Of a stretch of 64,000 nt of DNA, positions 24,595 through 32,948 are shown piece after piece. A program made the translations under genes and the position numbers. The stretch's first letter is position 1, and each line of letters opens with the position of its first letter. The stretch is from NCBI GenBank assembly GCA_035279665.1, contig DATEHI010000152.1:1-64000 (forward strand). Direction: 5' to 3'. The DNA is from CF-13 sp035279665. GTDB lineage: Bacteria > Chloroflexota > Dormibacteria > CF-121. The notes beneath the pieces were generated by a model. It made no database searches. It was given only the letters and a program-made list of their open reading frames with translations, and was not told the DNA's origin.

Positions 24595-25848
24595 TCAGGC
24601 TGCGGGGGCAGTATCGGGCGCGCGCGCCGAGTAGTAATCGTAGACAGGTGGGATCGCCAGCAGCCGTCCGTCATCCGCGCGAGCCAATTTCCATCCGCCT
24701 TCGTGCACCATCCAATGATGGCGGTGGCACAGCAGGATTAAATTGGATAGGTCGGTGACGCCGCCCTGAACCCAGTGAACGAGGTGGTGCGCGGCACTCC
24801 GTGACGCCGTGCGTTCGCACCCGGGCCACTGGCAGTGCTGGTCGCGAGCATTCAGCGCGCGGCGGGTCGCGCCGGAGACGACTCGCGCCGCTCGGCCGAC
24901 GTCGACCACGACCGAGTCCGGGCCGAACACGACGCGCGCAATGTTGCCATCGCATGCCAGTCGCTGCACGGTTGTTGACGAGATCGGCGTCGAGAACTCC
25001 ATATCCGCCGCCGGCGATCCGGGCAATCCTTGCAGCGTTTCGAGTGTGGTCGTGACCTGGAGATGCGGGCGCTGGCTCGCGTGCTGAGGCACCAGCCCGG
25101 CATCGAGCGAATGAAGCGACAGCTCGACGAGCGCATCGCCCTGGCGCCGCTCGAGGCAGCGTTCGTCACCCTGGCCCATCGGTTGCGCCAGCGGCTCGAG
25201 AGCAGTGCGGAAGGCAGCGCCGCCAACGGGGTCCAGCTGTCCACTGATGTGGAGCGACCCGTCTTCCCACACGCTCAGCTTCAGGCCTCGCTCCTCGACA
25301 GCAACGCGATGATCTCGCTCCACACCTTCCGGGTCGAGCGCATGGCGCAGGCGTTCGCAGTAATGCCAGAGCCGTCCCGCTGACGATTCCCGGGCGCGTT
25401 CGAGGACGTCATCTTCGTGGAACACGGACTCCGGGGCGGTATTCGAAAGCGCGGTCGCCGTGCGGGCAATAACCGATAGGTGGGCGAAACCGATCTCACC
25501 ACCGACCATCGCCTGCGCGCATTTCACAATCCGGGGTAGCTGCTCGCCGACATTGATGCAGTCATAGGCCGCGCCGCTCTTCATCTTGCAGTTATGCCGG
25601 ATCCACTCGCCGGCGGTTGGGGCATCGAGCCGGTCCGCTGTTTCCTCCTCACGAAACTGTGCCGACAGGCGCGCCGCTTCCTTCGAGAAGGCGAGACTGA
25701 GACGATCGCGCACGTAGCTGAGCCGCTTCAGCCTGCCGGAGATATCGCCCTGGGGCAGGTCGCAAACAATCAAGTCCAAGAACTCATCGACGTCGCGACG
25801 GAGCGGCACGTCAAGCGAGTCGCGGCTCGGAGTAGCGACGATGCTCAT
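24595..25848 (-). CDS. DUF222-HNH endonuclease family protein, SOS-linked
   Basis: 417 aa from the ATG at 25848, chosen because it overlaps the stop of the small upstream gene (TGATG); a GTG at 25881 would overlap further. A helical DUF222 domain (about 15-300) precedes an HNH nuclease domain: RDQHCQWPGCERTASRSAAH then HLVHWVQGGVTDLSNLILLC and HRHHWMVH. The Cys pairs and HH/His ligands for ββα-metal geometry are present. This 13E12-type family is abundant in Actinobacteria, and its biological role is unclear. It is the second gene of a unit driven by the LexA-box promoter at 26052-26080, so expression should rise on DNA damage. Confidence 0.82.
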   Translation of the reverse strand: MSIVATPSRDSLDVPLRRDVDEFLDLIVCDLPQGDISGRLKRLSYVRDRLSLAFSKEAARLSAQFREEETADRLDAPTAGEWIRHNCKMKSGAAYDCINVGEQLPRIVKCAQAMVGGEIGFAHLSVIARTATALSNTAPESVFHEDDVLERARESSAGRLWHYCERLRHALDPEGVERDHRVAVEERGLKLSVWEDGSLHISGQLDPVGGAAFRTALEPLAQPMGQGDERCLERRQGDALVELSLHSLDAGLVPQHASQRPHLQVTTTLETLQGLPGSPAADMEFSTPISSTTVQRLACDGNIARVVFGPDSVVVDVGRAARVVSGATRRALNARDQHCQWPGCERTASRSAAHHLVHWVQGGVTDLSNLILLCHRHHWMVHEGGWKLARADDGRLLAIPPVYDYYSARAPDTAPAA

Positions 25849-26024
25849 CAGGTCTTGCAAAAGAGCGGCGACGTCTTCCACATCCGAAGCTCCAGCTGGC
25901 GCCGCGCACGACGGAGCCGGCCGACCCTGGCAAGCTCGTCGTCAATCCGCTGGTTGGTACGGCGGATGTGCTCGTCAAGGGCTACGGCCAAATCCTCGAA
26001 CCGGTAGCTGGGCCTCGCCGACAC
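25848..26024 (-). CDS. Small charged coiled-coil protein, 58 aa, first gene of SOS unit
   Basis: The frame from GTG 26024 (preceded by GGTGGGGGG) encodes 58 residues, mostly one Arg/Glu-rich helix: FEDLAVALDEHIRRTNQRI and DDELARVGRLRRARRQLELR. ATG 26039 is an alternative; GTG 26051 falls upstream of the predicted transcription start. Its TGA overlaps the HNH gene's ATG (TGATG). With a consensus LexA-controlled promoter about 20 bases upstream, this looks like a genuine small SOS protein rather than a shadow. No family recognised; possible roles are partner, inhibitor or leader of the HNH protein. Confidence 0.55.
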   Translation of the reverse strand: MSARPSYRFEDLAVALDEHIRRTNQRIDDELARVGRLRRARRQLELRMWKTSPLFCKT

Positions 26025-26051
26025 TCCCCCCACCCCCATCTTCACGAGCAC

Positions 26052-26080
26052 ATTATACGAACATATGTTCGTAGTGTCAA
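26052..26080 (-). promoter_or_regulatory. Consensus sigma-70 promoter with LexA box in the spacer
   Basis: On the minus strand TTGACA (26080-26075) and TATAAT (26057-26052) are separated by exactly 17 bases, both perfect consensus. The spacer and flanks hold the 18-bp palindrome TACGAACATATGTTCGTA (26056-26073), which contains CGAAC-N4-GTTCG, the Gram-positive LexA (Cheo) box. LexA binding would block the promoter fully, giving tight repression and strong induction of the small ORF and HNH gene. Confidence 0.85.
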
Positions 26081-26122
26081 GAGGCTTTGAGGTCTGCCAA
26101 ACGAGGTGAGAGAATCCCCTTC

Positions 26123-26410
26123 GTGGTCACTGCCGTCGTCCTCATCGAGGCGGAAAGGTCTGCGATCGCCAAGCTCGGGCCTGCGCTCGCCGACGTGCCA
26201 GGTGTCGCCGAGGCGTACTCCGTCACCGGAGAATTCGATTTCGTGGTGATCGTCAGGGTCAAGAATCACGAAGAGATCGCCGACGTCGTGACCTCACGGC
26301 TGTCGCAGGTGCCGGGGATCGTCAAGACCCACACGCACGTCGCCTTCAAGGTCTACTCGAAGCACGACCTCGAGGCGATGTTCAGCGTCGGACTGCAGGA
26401 AGCGCGCTAG
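26123..26410 (+). CDS. Stand-alone Lrp/AsnC ligand-binding (RAM) domain protein
   Basis: 95 aa from GTG 26123; an upstream TTG at 26087 would add non-homologous residues. The sequence VVTAVVLIEAERSAIAKLG, VPGVAEAYSVTGEFDFVVIV and KTHTHVAFKVY is the RAM (AsnC_trans_reg) fold without its HTH. Such single-domain proteins form amino-acid-binding oligomers and may modulate full-length Lrp regulators. It is divergent from the SOS small-ORF gene and just upstream of the mutasome promoter. Confidence 0.82.
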   Translation: MVTAVVLIEAERSAIAKLGPALADVPGVAEAYSVTGEFDFVVIVRVKNHEEIADVVTSRLSQVPGIVKTHTHVAFKVYSKHDLEAMFSVGLQEAR

Positions 26411-26433
26411 CCGGACGCGTGGCCGTCGCCGGC

Positions 26434-26462
26434 TTGACGAGCGAACATTTGTTCGATAAGAT
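26434..26462 (+). promoter_or_regulatory. LexA-controlled promoter of the mutasome operon
   Basis: TTGACG (26434-26439) and TAAGAT (26457-26462) are 17 bases apart. The spacer contains CGAACATTTGTTCG (26442-26455), a LexA box matching CGAAC-N4-GTTCG. The architecture is the same as at 26052-26080. It should make imuA-imuB-dnaE2 SOS-inducible. Predicted transcript start is about 26469, leaving an 80-base leader. Confidence 0.85.
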
Positions 26463-26550
26463 CTAGCCAGCCTCAGCGTCTGGTCTTGCGTCCCCGGGGA
26501 GGCCTGATGTCACCGCGGTTCTCGCCATCTCTCCTTAGGGACGTGCTCAA

Positions 26551-27228
26551 ATGCCAGATCGGCTGCAACAAGCCATTACGGTGCTCCAGACCCGCTTCGG
26601 GAGCGCCGCGCCGCGCCCGTCGGCACCTCCGTGTCCGGCACGATCCTCCGGGATCCCCGAGCTCGATGCGTTGACTGGGATCGGCGGGTGGCCGGTGGGC
26701 CGGCTGAGCTTGCTGGCGGGACCGAGGGGTTCGGGCAAACGAACACTGGCGCAGCGCAGCGTCGCCGCCGCCAGCCGGGAGGGACCGGTTGCCTACGTCG
26801 ACATTCCTGGCCGTCTCGATCCAGAATTTCTGAGCCACTTCGATGCGCGGCTCGACCACCTGCTGGTCGTGCGACCGAAATCCATCAAAGAAGCGATGGC
26901 CAGTGTACGGGTGCTGGCGCGTGCCGGCGTCGACTACATCGCCATCGATCTGCCGCGCACGCGATCCTCGGGGCTCGATGCCGAGCTGCCGCACTTGTTG
27001 CACCGCGCCGCTGAAGCCGAGTGCACGCTCTTGCTGATCCATGACGCTGACGCCGAGGACGCGATCCGCTATTACGCCAGCCTGATCCTGAGCTTCCAGC
27101 GCAGCGCCTGGGTCTTTCGCCGCGACGGCGATCTGGAAGGCTTGCAGGTCGATGCCGCCGTCGTCAAGAACCGGCTGGCGCCACCGGGCCGCACCGCCCG
27201 ATGGATCGTTCCATACCCGATCCCATGA
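26551..27228 (+). CDS. imuA: ImuA-like RecA-fold protein of the mutasome
   Basis: 225 aa. A RecA/SulA-like core begins with GIPELDALTGIGGWPVGRLS and a Walker-A-like GPRGSGKRT near residue 57. DYIAIDLPR occupies the Walker B region. ImuA-type proteins partner ImuB and DnaE2 in SOS mutagenesis. AGGG ten bases upstream of the ATG is a weak ribosome site. The stop overlaps the imuB ATG (ATGA). Divergence within the family is high, so identity rests on fold, length and gene order. Confidence 0.8.
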   Translation: MPDRLQQAITVLQTRFGSAAPRPSAPPCPARSSGIPELDALTGIGGWPVGRLSLLAGPRGSGKRTLAQRSVAAASREGPVAYVDIPGRLDPEFLSHFDARLDHLLVVRPKSIKEAMASVRVLARAGVDYIAIDLPRTRSSGLDAELPHLLHRAAEAECTLLLIHDADAEDAIRYYASLILSFQRSAWVFRRDGDLEGLQVDAAVVKNRLAPPGRTARWIVPYPIP

Positions 27229-28415
27229 TCTGCTGCGTTCGCACGCCCCACCCATCGCTGATCGCCGCCTGGCTGACGGCGCCGGCGTTGCGCGGCCGTC
27301 TACTGATCCTCGGCGGGTTCGCGCACGAGCGCGCTTCGGTGACGACGGCATCGGCCGAAGCGCGGGCGCAGGGCGTGGTCGAGGGGATGAGCCTCAACCA
27401 GGCTCAACAATTTGCGCCCGACGCCATCTTTCAACCGGTCGACGAGGAGGCCACAGCCAGGGTCCGCCAGTCCCTGCTCCTGATCCTGCACCACTTCACC
27501 CCCGACGTGGCTGCCGGCGAGGATCCTGGCTGTGCCTTCCTCCGTCTCGACCGGCTGGCCTTGCGCTGGCCCGACCGTTCGCAATTGCTGGCCGCCATCG
27601 GCCGTGCGATCGAGGCCGCCATCCGCGTCAGGCCGGCGATTGGCGTGGCGTCGTCGATGTTCGTCAGTGCGGTTGCGGCTGCCCATGCCACGGCTGCGGC
27701 CCCGGTGATCGTCGAGCAAGAGAACACGCGAGCCTTTCTCGCTCGCTACCCGATCGATGTCCTGCCGCTCGATGACGACCTGCGTGAATACCTCGAGCTC
27801 CTCGGGATCAAGACGATCGGCCGTCTGCAGGCGATCTCTCGACCCGCGTTTCGCCGCCAGTTCGGCCAGAAAGCCCTCGTCGTCTATGACCTGGCGTTCG
27901 GCGATGACCGGCGTCGCTTACGGCCCTGGCGGCCGGCCGTCCGGATCGAGGAAAGCGAGCCACTCGAGCCGCCGGTCGACAACACCCAGGCGCTACAATT
28001 CATCGCCCGCGCGCTGGCCGAGCGGGTGAGCGCCTCACTGCTTTCGCAAGGGCTTGGGACACGCGCGGTCCGTATCACCCTCAACCAGGAGTCGGCACCG
28101 GCGCTGGTGATCGAGGCGCGCTTTGCCTACCCGATGACGACCGCGGGCGAGCTGTTCGATGGGATTCGCCCGCGATTGCTGCGCGCGTCGATCATCGCGC
28201 CGCTGGAACGGATCACGCTGCGCGCCGGCCGGCTGGAAGCGGCCTATGTTCGCCAACCCGGGCTGCTGATCCGACGCGATCCCTTCACGGAAGGGATCGC
28301 CGATGCGGTCGCGCGCCTACAGGAGGAGTACGGGCCGTCCCTGGTCCAGCGTGCCGAGGTCCGCAGCGATGCTGCGCCACTCCCGGACCACCGGATCCTG
28401 TGGAAACCCGCGTGA
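27225..28415 (+). CDS. imuB: ImuB, Y-family polymerase-like mutasome subunit
   Basis: 396 aa from ATG 27225, which overlaps the imuA stop; an upstream in-frame ATG at 27201 is rejected. The fold is a Y-family polymerase: ICCVRTPHPSLIAAWL, VTTASAEARAQGVVEGMSL, RPAIGVASSMFVSAVAA, LGIKTIGRLQAISR with an HhH, and a little-finger-like C-terminus. The catalytic Asp/Glu carboxylates of active Pol IV are not kept in the first motif (ICCVRTPH where DinB has a D-x-D-x-F type motif). This fits ImuB's known non-catalytic adaptor role linking the beta clamp and DnaE2. Confidence 0.88.
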   Translation: MICCVRTPHPSLIAAWLTAPALRGRLLILGGFAHERASVTTASAEARAQGVVEGMSLNQAQQFAPDAIFQPVDEEATARVRQSLLLILHHFTPDVAAGEDPGCAFLRLDRLALRWPDRSQLLAAIGRAIEAAIRVRPAIGVASSMFVSAVAAAHATAAAPVIVEQENTRAFLARYPIDVLPLDDDLREYLELLGIKTIGRLQAISRPAFRRQFGQKALVVYDLAFGDDRRRLRPWRPAVRIEESEPLEPPVDNTQALQFIARALAERVSASLLSQGLGTRAVRITLNQESAPALVIEARFAYPMTTAGELFDGIRPRLLRASIIAPLERITLRAGRLEAAYVRQPGLLIRRDPFTEGIADAVARLQEEYGPSLVQRAEVRSDAAPLPDHRILWKPA

Positions 28416-28666
28416 CGGAACTGCTGGCGCCGGCACGGCCGGTCCGGGTGCGTGTCGATGCGGATGGCGTGCCGACGCACCTCGAGTCGGCGGCCGGGTG
28501 GCAGCCGGTGACCCGTGTGCTCAACCGCTGGCGAATCGACTGCGACTGGTGGCGCAGCCCGGTCTCGCGCGAGTACTGGCGGCTGCTGATCGACGATGAC
28601 CTCGCGCTCGAGTGCTATTGCAACCGGGCCAGTGCGGAATGGTTTGTCGAGCGCGTCTATGACTAG
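28412..28666 (+). CDS. Small DUF6504-like protein of the mutasome operon
   Basis: 84 aa from a GTG overlapping the imuB stop (GTGA). Short beta-rich protein: PVRVRVDADGVPTHLESAAG, then VLNRWRIDCDWWRSPVSREYW and LECYCNRASAEWFVERVYD. Small proteins of this type commonly sit between imuB and dnaE2 in high-GC Gram-positive lineages and are labelled DUF6504; no function is established. The tail overlaps the dnaE2 start by eight bases, so the four genes are translationally linked. Confidence 0.75.
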   Translation: MTELLAPARPVRVRVDADGVPTHLESAAGWQPVTRVLNRWRIDCDWWRSPVSREYWRLLIDDDLALECYCNRASAEWFVERVYD

Positions 28667-31600
28667 CGCCTACGCCGAGTTGCACTGCCACTCCAACTAT
28701 TCCTTCCTTGAGGGCGCATCGCATCCTGACGAGCTGCTGGCGCGCGCCCGCGACCTCGAGATGCCGGCGCTCGCCATCACCGACCGCAACGGCTTCTACG
28801 GCGCGGTCAAGTTCTTCGGCGCGGCGCAGCGAGCAGGCATCCAGCCGATCATCGGCACCGAGCTGACGATCGACGACGGGACCACGCCGCCGAAAGACCG
28901 GGTGGATTACGACCGCTGGGGGGATCGGTTGCTGCTGCTCGTTGAAGACAAGCTCGGTTACACGAGCCTCTGCCGCTTGATCAGCATGGCGCAGATGCCC
29001 AACGCGAAAGGCATGGCACGCTTAGCTCCAGACAAACTTGCAGGGTTGAGCAACCATCTGATCGCGCTGGTCGCCGATCCCAAAGAGCGGCTGCCCTTCT
29101 ACCAGGAGATCTTCGGCCGCGAACGGGTCTTCATCGAGCTGCACGACCACCTGGCTCCGGACGACCGCTCGCGCAACCAGCGGCTGCTCGACCTGGCCGG
29201 GCAGTATGCGGCGCCGCTGGTCATCACCAACGAGGTCTTTTATGCGACGCCCGACCGGCACAGGCTCCACGACGTCCTCACTGCGATCCGTCATCGCACC
29301 ACGCTCGACGAGGCGCAGCGCTATCTGCATCCGAACGCCGAGCACTACCTCAAGTCGGGGGTCGAGCTTCGCCAGGTCTTCGGCCGGTACCCGCGGAAGG
29401 TCGTCGACGACGGCCTGGCGCACGCCGCGGAAATTGCGGGGCGCTGCCTCTTCAGCTTCGACCTGGTGAGCGCGCGCTTTCCCGGCTTTCCGGTCCCGGC
29501 GGGGGAGACGCCGTACTCCTTCCTGTACCGGCTCTGCCAGGATGCCGTCCGCGAGAAATATCGTCCGGTCACTTCCGAGGTGGCGGCCCGTCTGCAGAAA
29601 GAGCTCGACGTCATCAACAAGACGGGCTTCAGCGAGTTCTTCTTGATCAACTGGGACCTGATGCGGTTCGCGCGCTTACGCGGGATCCCGGGCCAGGGCC
29701 GCGGTTCGGCGGCCGACAGCATCGTCGCCTACCTGCTCGGGATCACGCGGGTCGATCCGATCGAGCACAACCTGCTCTTCGAGCGCTTCCTGCACGAAGA
29801 GATGACGACGACACCCGACATCGACATCGACTTCTCCACCGCGCACCGCGAGCAGGTGATCCAGTACGTCTACGAAAAGTACGGCCCGGAGCGCACCGGG
29901 ATGGTCTGCAACGTCGTGACCTACCGCCAGCGGTCCGCGATCCGCGAAGTCGGCAAGGCGCTGGGATTCAAGGAGGAGACGATTGATCACCTGGCGAAGT
30001 CGGCATCAGCCTGGCACCCGGAAAGCCCGGAGACGATCGCGCAGGCGGCCGGCTATCCGACGGCAAACGCCGCGAAGCCCTGGCAGCAATTGTTCGACCT
30101 TGCCACCCAGATCCTCGATTTCCCGCGTCATCTCTCGATCCATGTCGGCGGGATGCTGGTCACCGGCGAGCCGCTGATCGACATCGTGCCGGTCGAGCGC
30201 GCCACCATGCCGGGCCGCATGGTGGTGCAGTTCAACAAGGACGACGTCGAGGAGCTGGGCTTGATCAAGATGGACATGCTCGGCCTGCGCATGCTCTCGG
30301 TGGTCGCCGAAGCGCTCGACCTGATCGAGGCCGACACCGGCGTACGCCCCGACCTCGACGCGCTCGACCTGAAAGACCCGGCCGTCTACGAACTCTGCAC
30401 GCAGGCCGACACGATCGGGGTGTTCCAGATCGAGAGCCGGGCGCAGATGCAAACGCTGCCGCGCTCGCGACCCGAGACCTTCAACGATCTCGTCGTGGAG
30501 GTCGCGATCATCCGCCCTGGCCCGATCCAGGGCGATGCGGTGCATCCGTACCTCAGGCGCAAGCAGGGCAGAGAGCCGGTGATGTACATCCACCCACGCT
30601 TGAAACCGATCCTCGAGGAGACGCTCGGCGTCGTCCTCTACCAGGAGCAGATCCTGAAGATCTCGATGGAATGCGCCAGCTTCTCGAGCGCCGAAGCCGA
30701 CCGGTTCCGGCGGGCGATGAGCAGCCATCGGTCGCACGACTTGATGGCGGCGATCCGCGAGCGCTTCCTCAGCGGTTGCGCTCACAACGAGATCCCGCAA
30801 CCGATTGCCGAGGAGATCTTCACCAAGCTGTCCGCCTTCGCCGAGTTCGGCTTCACAAAGTCACACGCGGCCGCCTTCGCCCGAACCTGTTACGAGACCG
30901 CCTGGCTCAAGCTGCATCACGCGCCCGCACTCTACGCTGGGCTGCTCAACCACCAGCCGATGGGCTTCTATCACCCGCACGTGCTCGTCGAGGACGCCAA
31001 GCACCACGACGTCAAGATCCTGGCGGTCGACATCAACAAGAGCTATGTGCGCTGCACCGTCGAAGGTGGCGCATTGCGACTCGGCTTCAACTACGTGCAT
31101 GGCGTCGGCGACAAGGCCCTCGAGGTCCTCGAGGAGGCGCAGCTCAAAGGTCCGGTCACCTCGCTCGAAGAGTTCTGCCGCCGCATTCGCCTGACGACGC
31201 AATCTCGGAACGGCCTGACCCGGGCGCAGGTGCAGAACCTGGTGCTGGCCGGCGCCTTCGACGCGCTGGAACCGAACCGGCGAGAGGCGGTCTGGCGCTT
31301 CAACGAGCACGCCGACGATTGGCAGCACACGCCGATGCTGGCCGAGCCGTCAGAGTCAGTGAGCCTGGCACCGATGACCCACCGCGAGCGGGTCGCGACC
31401 GACTACCGGCTGCTCTCGCTAACGACGACCGACCACCTGATTCATTTCTACCGGCCGCAGTTCGATGCCTTGCACGTGATCGACTCGAAGACGATCCGAT
31501 CGAGTGTTCGAGACGGAGCGAAGGTCCGGGTTGGCGGCCTGGTGATCACGCGGCAATCGCCATCGACCGGCAAGGAGTTCAAGTTCTTCACGCTGGCTGA

Positions 31601-31802
31601 TGAGTTCGGCCACGTCGACGTCATCCTGCGGCCGCCGATCTATCAACGGTACCGGCAGGTGGCGAACCTGGAGCCGATCCTGATCATGGACGGGCGGCTG
31701 CAGAAACAGGACGGCGTGCTGAGCGTGCTCGTCGACCACGTCGAGGCCGCGCCCTCGCTGCCCGAGGAGGACGTGTTCCCTACGTCACGGAACTACCGAT
31801 AG
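28659..31802 (+). CDS. dnaE2: Error-prone DNA polymerase III alpha subunit DnaE2
   Basis: 1047 aa from ATG 28659, so that the protein starts MTSAYAELHCHSNYSFLEGA; an earlier in-frame ATG at 28596 lies inside the DUF6504 gene and is rejected. The PHP domain (1-250) carries HCHSNYS. The polymerase core includes GQGRGSAADSIVAYLLGI and TTPDIDIDFSTAHREQ for the catalytic aspartates. Late motifs are FGFTKSHAAAFA and an OB fold near the end (VRVGGLVITRQSPSTGKEF). With ImuA and ImuB it performs SOS-induced translesion synthesis. Confidence 0.95.
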   Translation: MTSAYAELHCHSNYSFLEGASHPDELLARARDLEMPALAITDRNGFYGAVKFFGAAQRAGIQPIIGTELTIDDGTTPPKDRVDYDRWGDRLLLLVEDKLGYTSLCRLISMAQMPNAKGMARLAPDKLAGLSNHLIALVADPKERLPFYQEIFGRERVFIELHDHLAPDDRSRNQRLLDLAGQYAAPLVITNEVFYATPDRHRLHDVLTAIRHRTTLDEAQRYLHPNAEHYLKSGVELRQVFGRYPRKVVDDGLAHAAEIAGRCLFSFDLVSARFPGFPVPAGETPYSFLYRLCQDAVREKYRPVTSEVAARLQKELDVINKTGFSEFFLINWDLMRFARLRGIPGQGRGSAADSIVAYLLGITRVDPIEHNLLFERFLHEEMTTTPDIDIDFSTAHREQVIQYVYEKYGPERTGMVCNVVTYRQRSAIREVGKALGFKEETIDHLAKSASAWHPESPETIAQAAGYPTANAAKPWQQLFDLATQILDFPRHLSIHVGGMLVTGEPLIDIVPVERATMPGRMVVQFNKDDVEELGLIKMDMLGLRMLSVVAEALDLIEADTGVRPDLDALDLKDPAVYELCTQADTIGVFQIESRAQMQTLPRSRPETFNDLVVEVAIIRPGPIQGDAVHPYLRRKQGREPVMYIHPRLKPILEETLGVVLYQEQILKISMECASFSSAEADRFRRAMSSHRSHDLMAAIRERFLSGCAHNEIPQPIAEEIFTKLSAFAEFGFTKSHAAAFARTCYETAWLKLHHAPALYAGLLNHQPMGFYHPHVLVEDAKHHDVKILAVDINKSYVRCTVEGGALRLGFNYVHGVGDKALEVLEEAQLKGPVTSLEEFCRRIRLTTQSRNGLTRAQVQNLVLAGAFDALEPNRREAVWRFNEHADDWQHTPMLAEPSESVSLAPMTHRERVATDYRLLSLTTTDHLIHFYRPQFDALHVIDSKTIRSSVRDGAKVRVGGLVITRQSPSTGKEFKFFTLADEFGHVDVILRPPIYQRYRQVANLEPILIMDGRLQKQDGVLSVLVDHVEAAPSLPEEDVFPTSRNYR

Positions 31803-31830
31803 CTTGGGACCACTAGAAAACGCGCGTCGG

Positions 31831-31865
31831 CGGCACATCGCCTTTCTTTCTCAGGCGATGCGCCG
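31831..31865. terminator. Imperfect 12-bp hairpin between convergent dnaE2 and ABC permease genes
   Basis: CGGCACATCGCC and GGCGATGCGCCG pair with one mismatch around a TTTCTTTCTCA loop. It lies 29 bases after the dnaE2 stop and covers the stop region of the convergent permease gene. It could terminate both; no T-run follows. Confidence 0.4.
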
Positions 31866-32948
31866 GCGGAGCGTCGCCGCGCCGGCGAGGATGACCAGCA
31901 CACAGAAGCCCAGCACCACACCGACGTCGAGCTGCAGCGATGACCAGGTCAGATCGGCGCCCTTGATCATGATGTTCCGCAATCCCTCGACGGCGTAGGT
32001 CAGCGGTAGGACGTGCGATAGAGCCTGCAGCGGCCCCGGTTCAGTGCTGACAGGGAAGATGATGCCGGCCAGCAGCATCTGCGGGACGATGACGAGGGGG
32101 ATGAACTGCACCGCCTGGAACTCCGTGCGGGCAAACATGCTGAGGAAGATGCCGAGATTGACGGCGGCGATCGCCATCAACGCCTCGAGCAGGAAGATCA
32201 GGGCGATATTGCCCGCGTTGTGGACATGGAGCACGAGCAGACTGAAGGCCAGCACCTCGGCTGACTGCACCAGCGCCAGCACGGTGAAGCCCAGCATGTA
32301 CCCGAGCACGATCTCGGCCCGCCGCAGCGGGCTTGCCATCAATCGTTCCAGCGTTCCCTGGCCGCGCTCGCGCAGGAACGCCACCGCAGTGATCACGAAG
32401 ACCAGGAAGAAGACCACCAGGCCGATGAAGGCGGCGCCGAAATAGTCGAGCGTGTCGAAGTTGGGCCCACCGTAGAGGAAGGTGATCCGCGGTGCGAACT
32501 GAATGCCGCCGGCCTGGCCGGCGAGGGCGACAAACGACTGACTGACGGCTTGTACGACGCTCTGCGAGAGTCCCGGCTGGCTTCCCTCGAGGTGCACCTG
32601 TGGAGCGATGAGCCGATGCTGCTGCGCTTGCACCGAGAAGTCGGACGGCAACGCAACGTACCCGGCAATGTCACCCGACCGCAGTTTGGCTTCGGCGTCC
32701 GCCGGCGACATACTCGAGGCCGAGACGGTCTTCGTGTTCTCGAGCGTGGATGCGACGATGCTGCCCAGCGCACCACCATCGAGGTTGACGACGCCCATCT
32801 TTGGAACCTCGCCGCCGCCGCGAAGCAGGTAACCAAGGAGTGCGAGGATGACGAGCGGGGCTCCAAAGAGCAGGGCCAGCGTACGATGGTCACGCCGGAA
32901 CTGCTGCAGCAGCCGTCGCGTGATGGCTCGGACGCGGGCGCCGCTCAT
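31851..32948 (-). CDS. ABC-2 type exporter permease
   Basis: 365 aa. One N-terminal membrane segment (LALLFGAPLVILALLGYLL) precedes an extracytoplasmic domain of about 120 residues. Five C-terminal membrane helices follow, with the ABC-2 signature FLRERGQGTLERLMASPLRR between them. This YhfH/DrrB-like layout is typical of drug or lipid exporters. Its ATG overlaps the ATPase stop, forming a TetR-ATPase-permease operon. Confidence 0.9.
   Translation of the reverse strand: MSGARVRAITRRLLQQFRRDHRTLALLFGAPLVILALLGYLLRGGGEVPKMGVVNLDGGALGSIVASTLENTKTVSASSMSPADAEAKLRSGDIAGYVALPSDFSVQAQQHRLIAPQVHLEGSQPGLSQSVVQAVSQSFVALAGQAGGIQFAPRITFLYGGPNFDTLDYFGAAFIGLVVFFLVFVITAVAFLRERGQGTLERLMASPLRRAEIVLGYMLGFTVLALVQSAEVLAFSLLVLHVHNAGNIALIFLLEALMAIAAVNLGIFLSMFARTEFQAVQFIPLVIVPQMLLAGIIFPVSTEPGPLQALSHVLPLTYAVEGLRNIMIKGADLTWSSLQLDVGVVLGFCVLVILAGAATLRRRIA

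Noticed and set aside
27225..28415. Catalytically active DinB/Pol IV
   Set aside because: The first catalytic motif is not conserved and gene order with imuA and dnaE2 fits ImuB.
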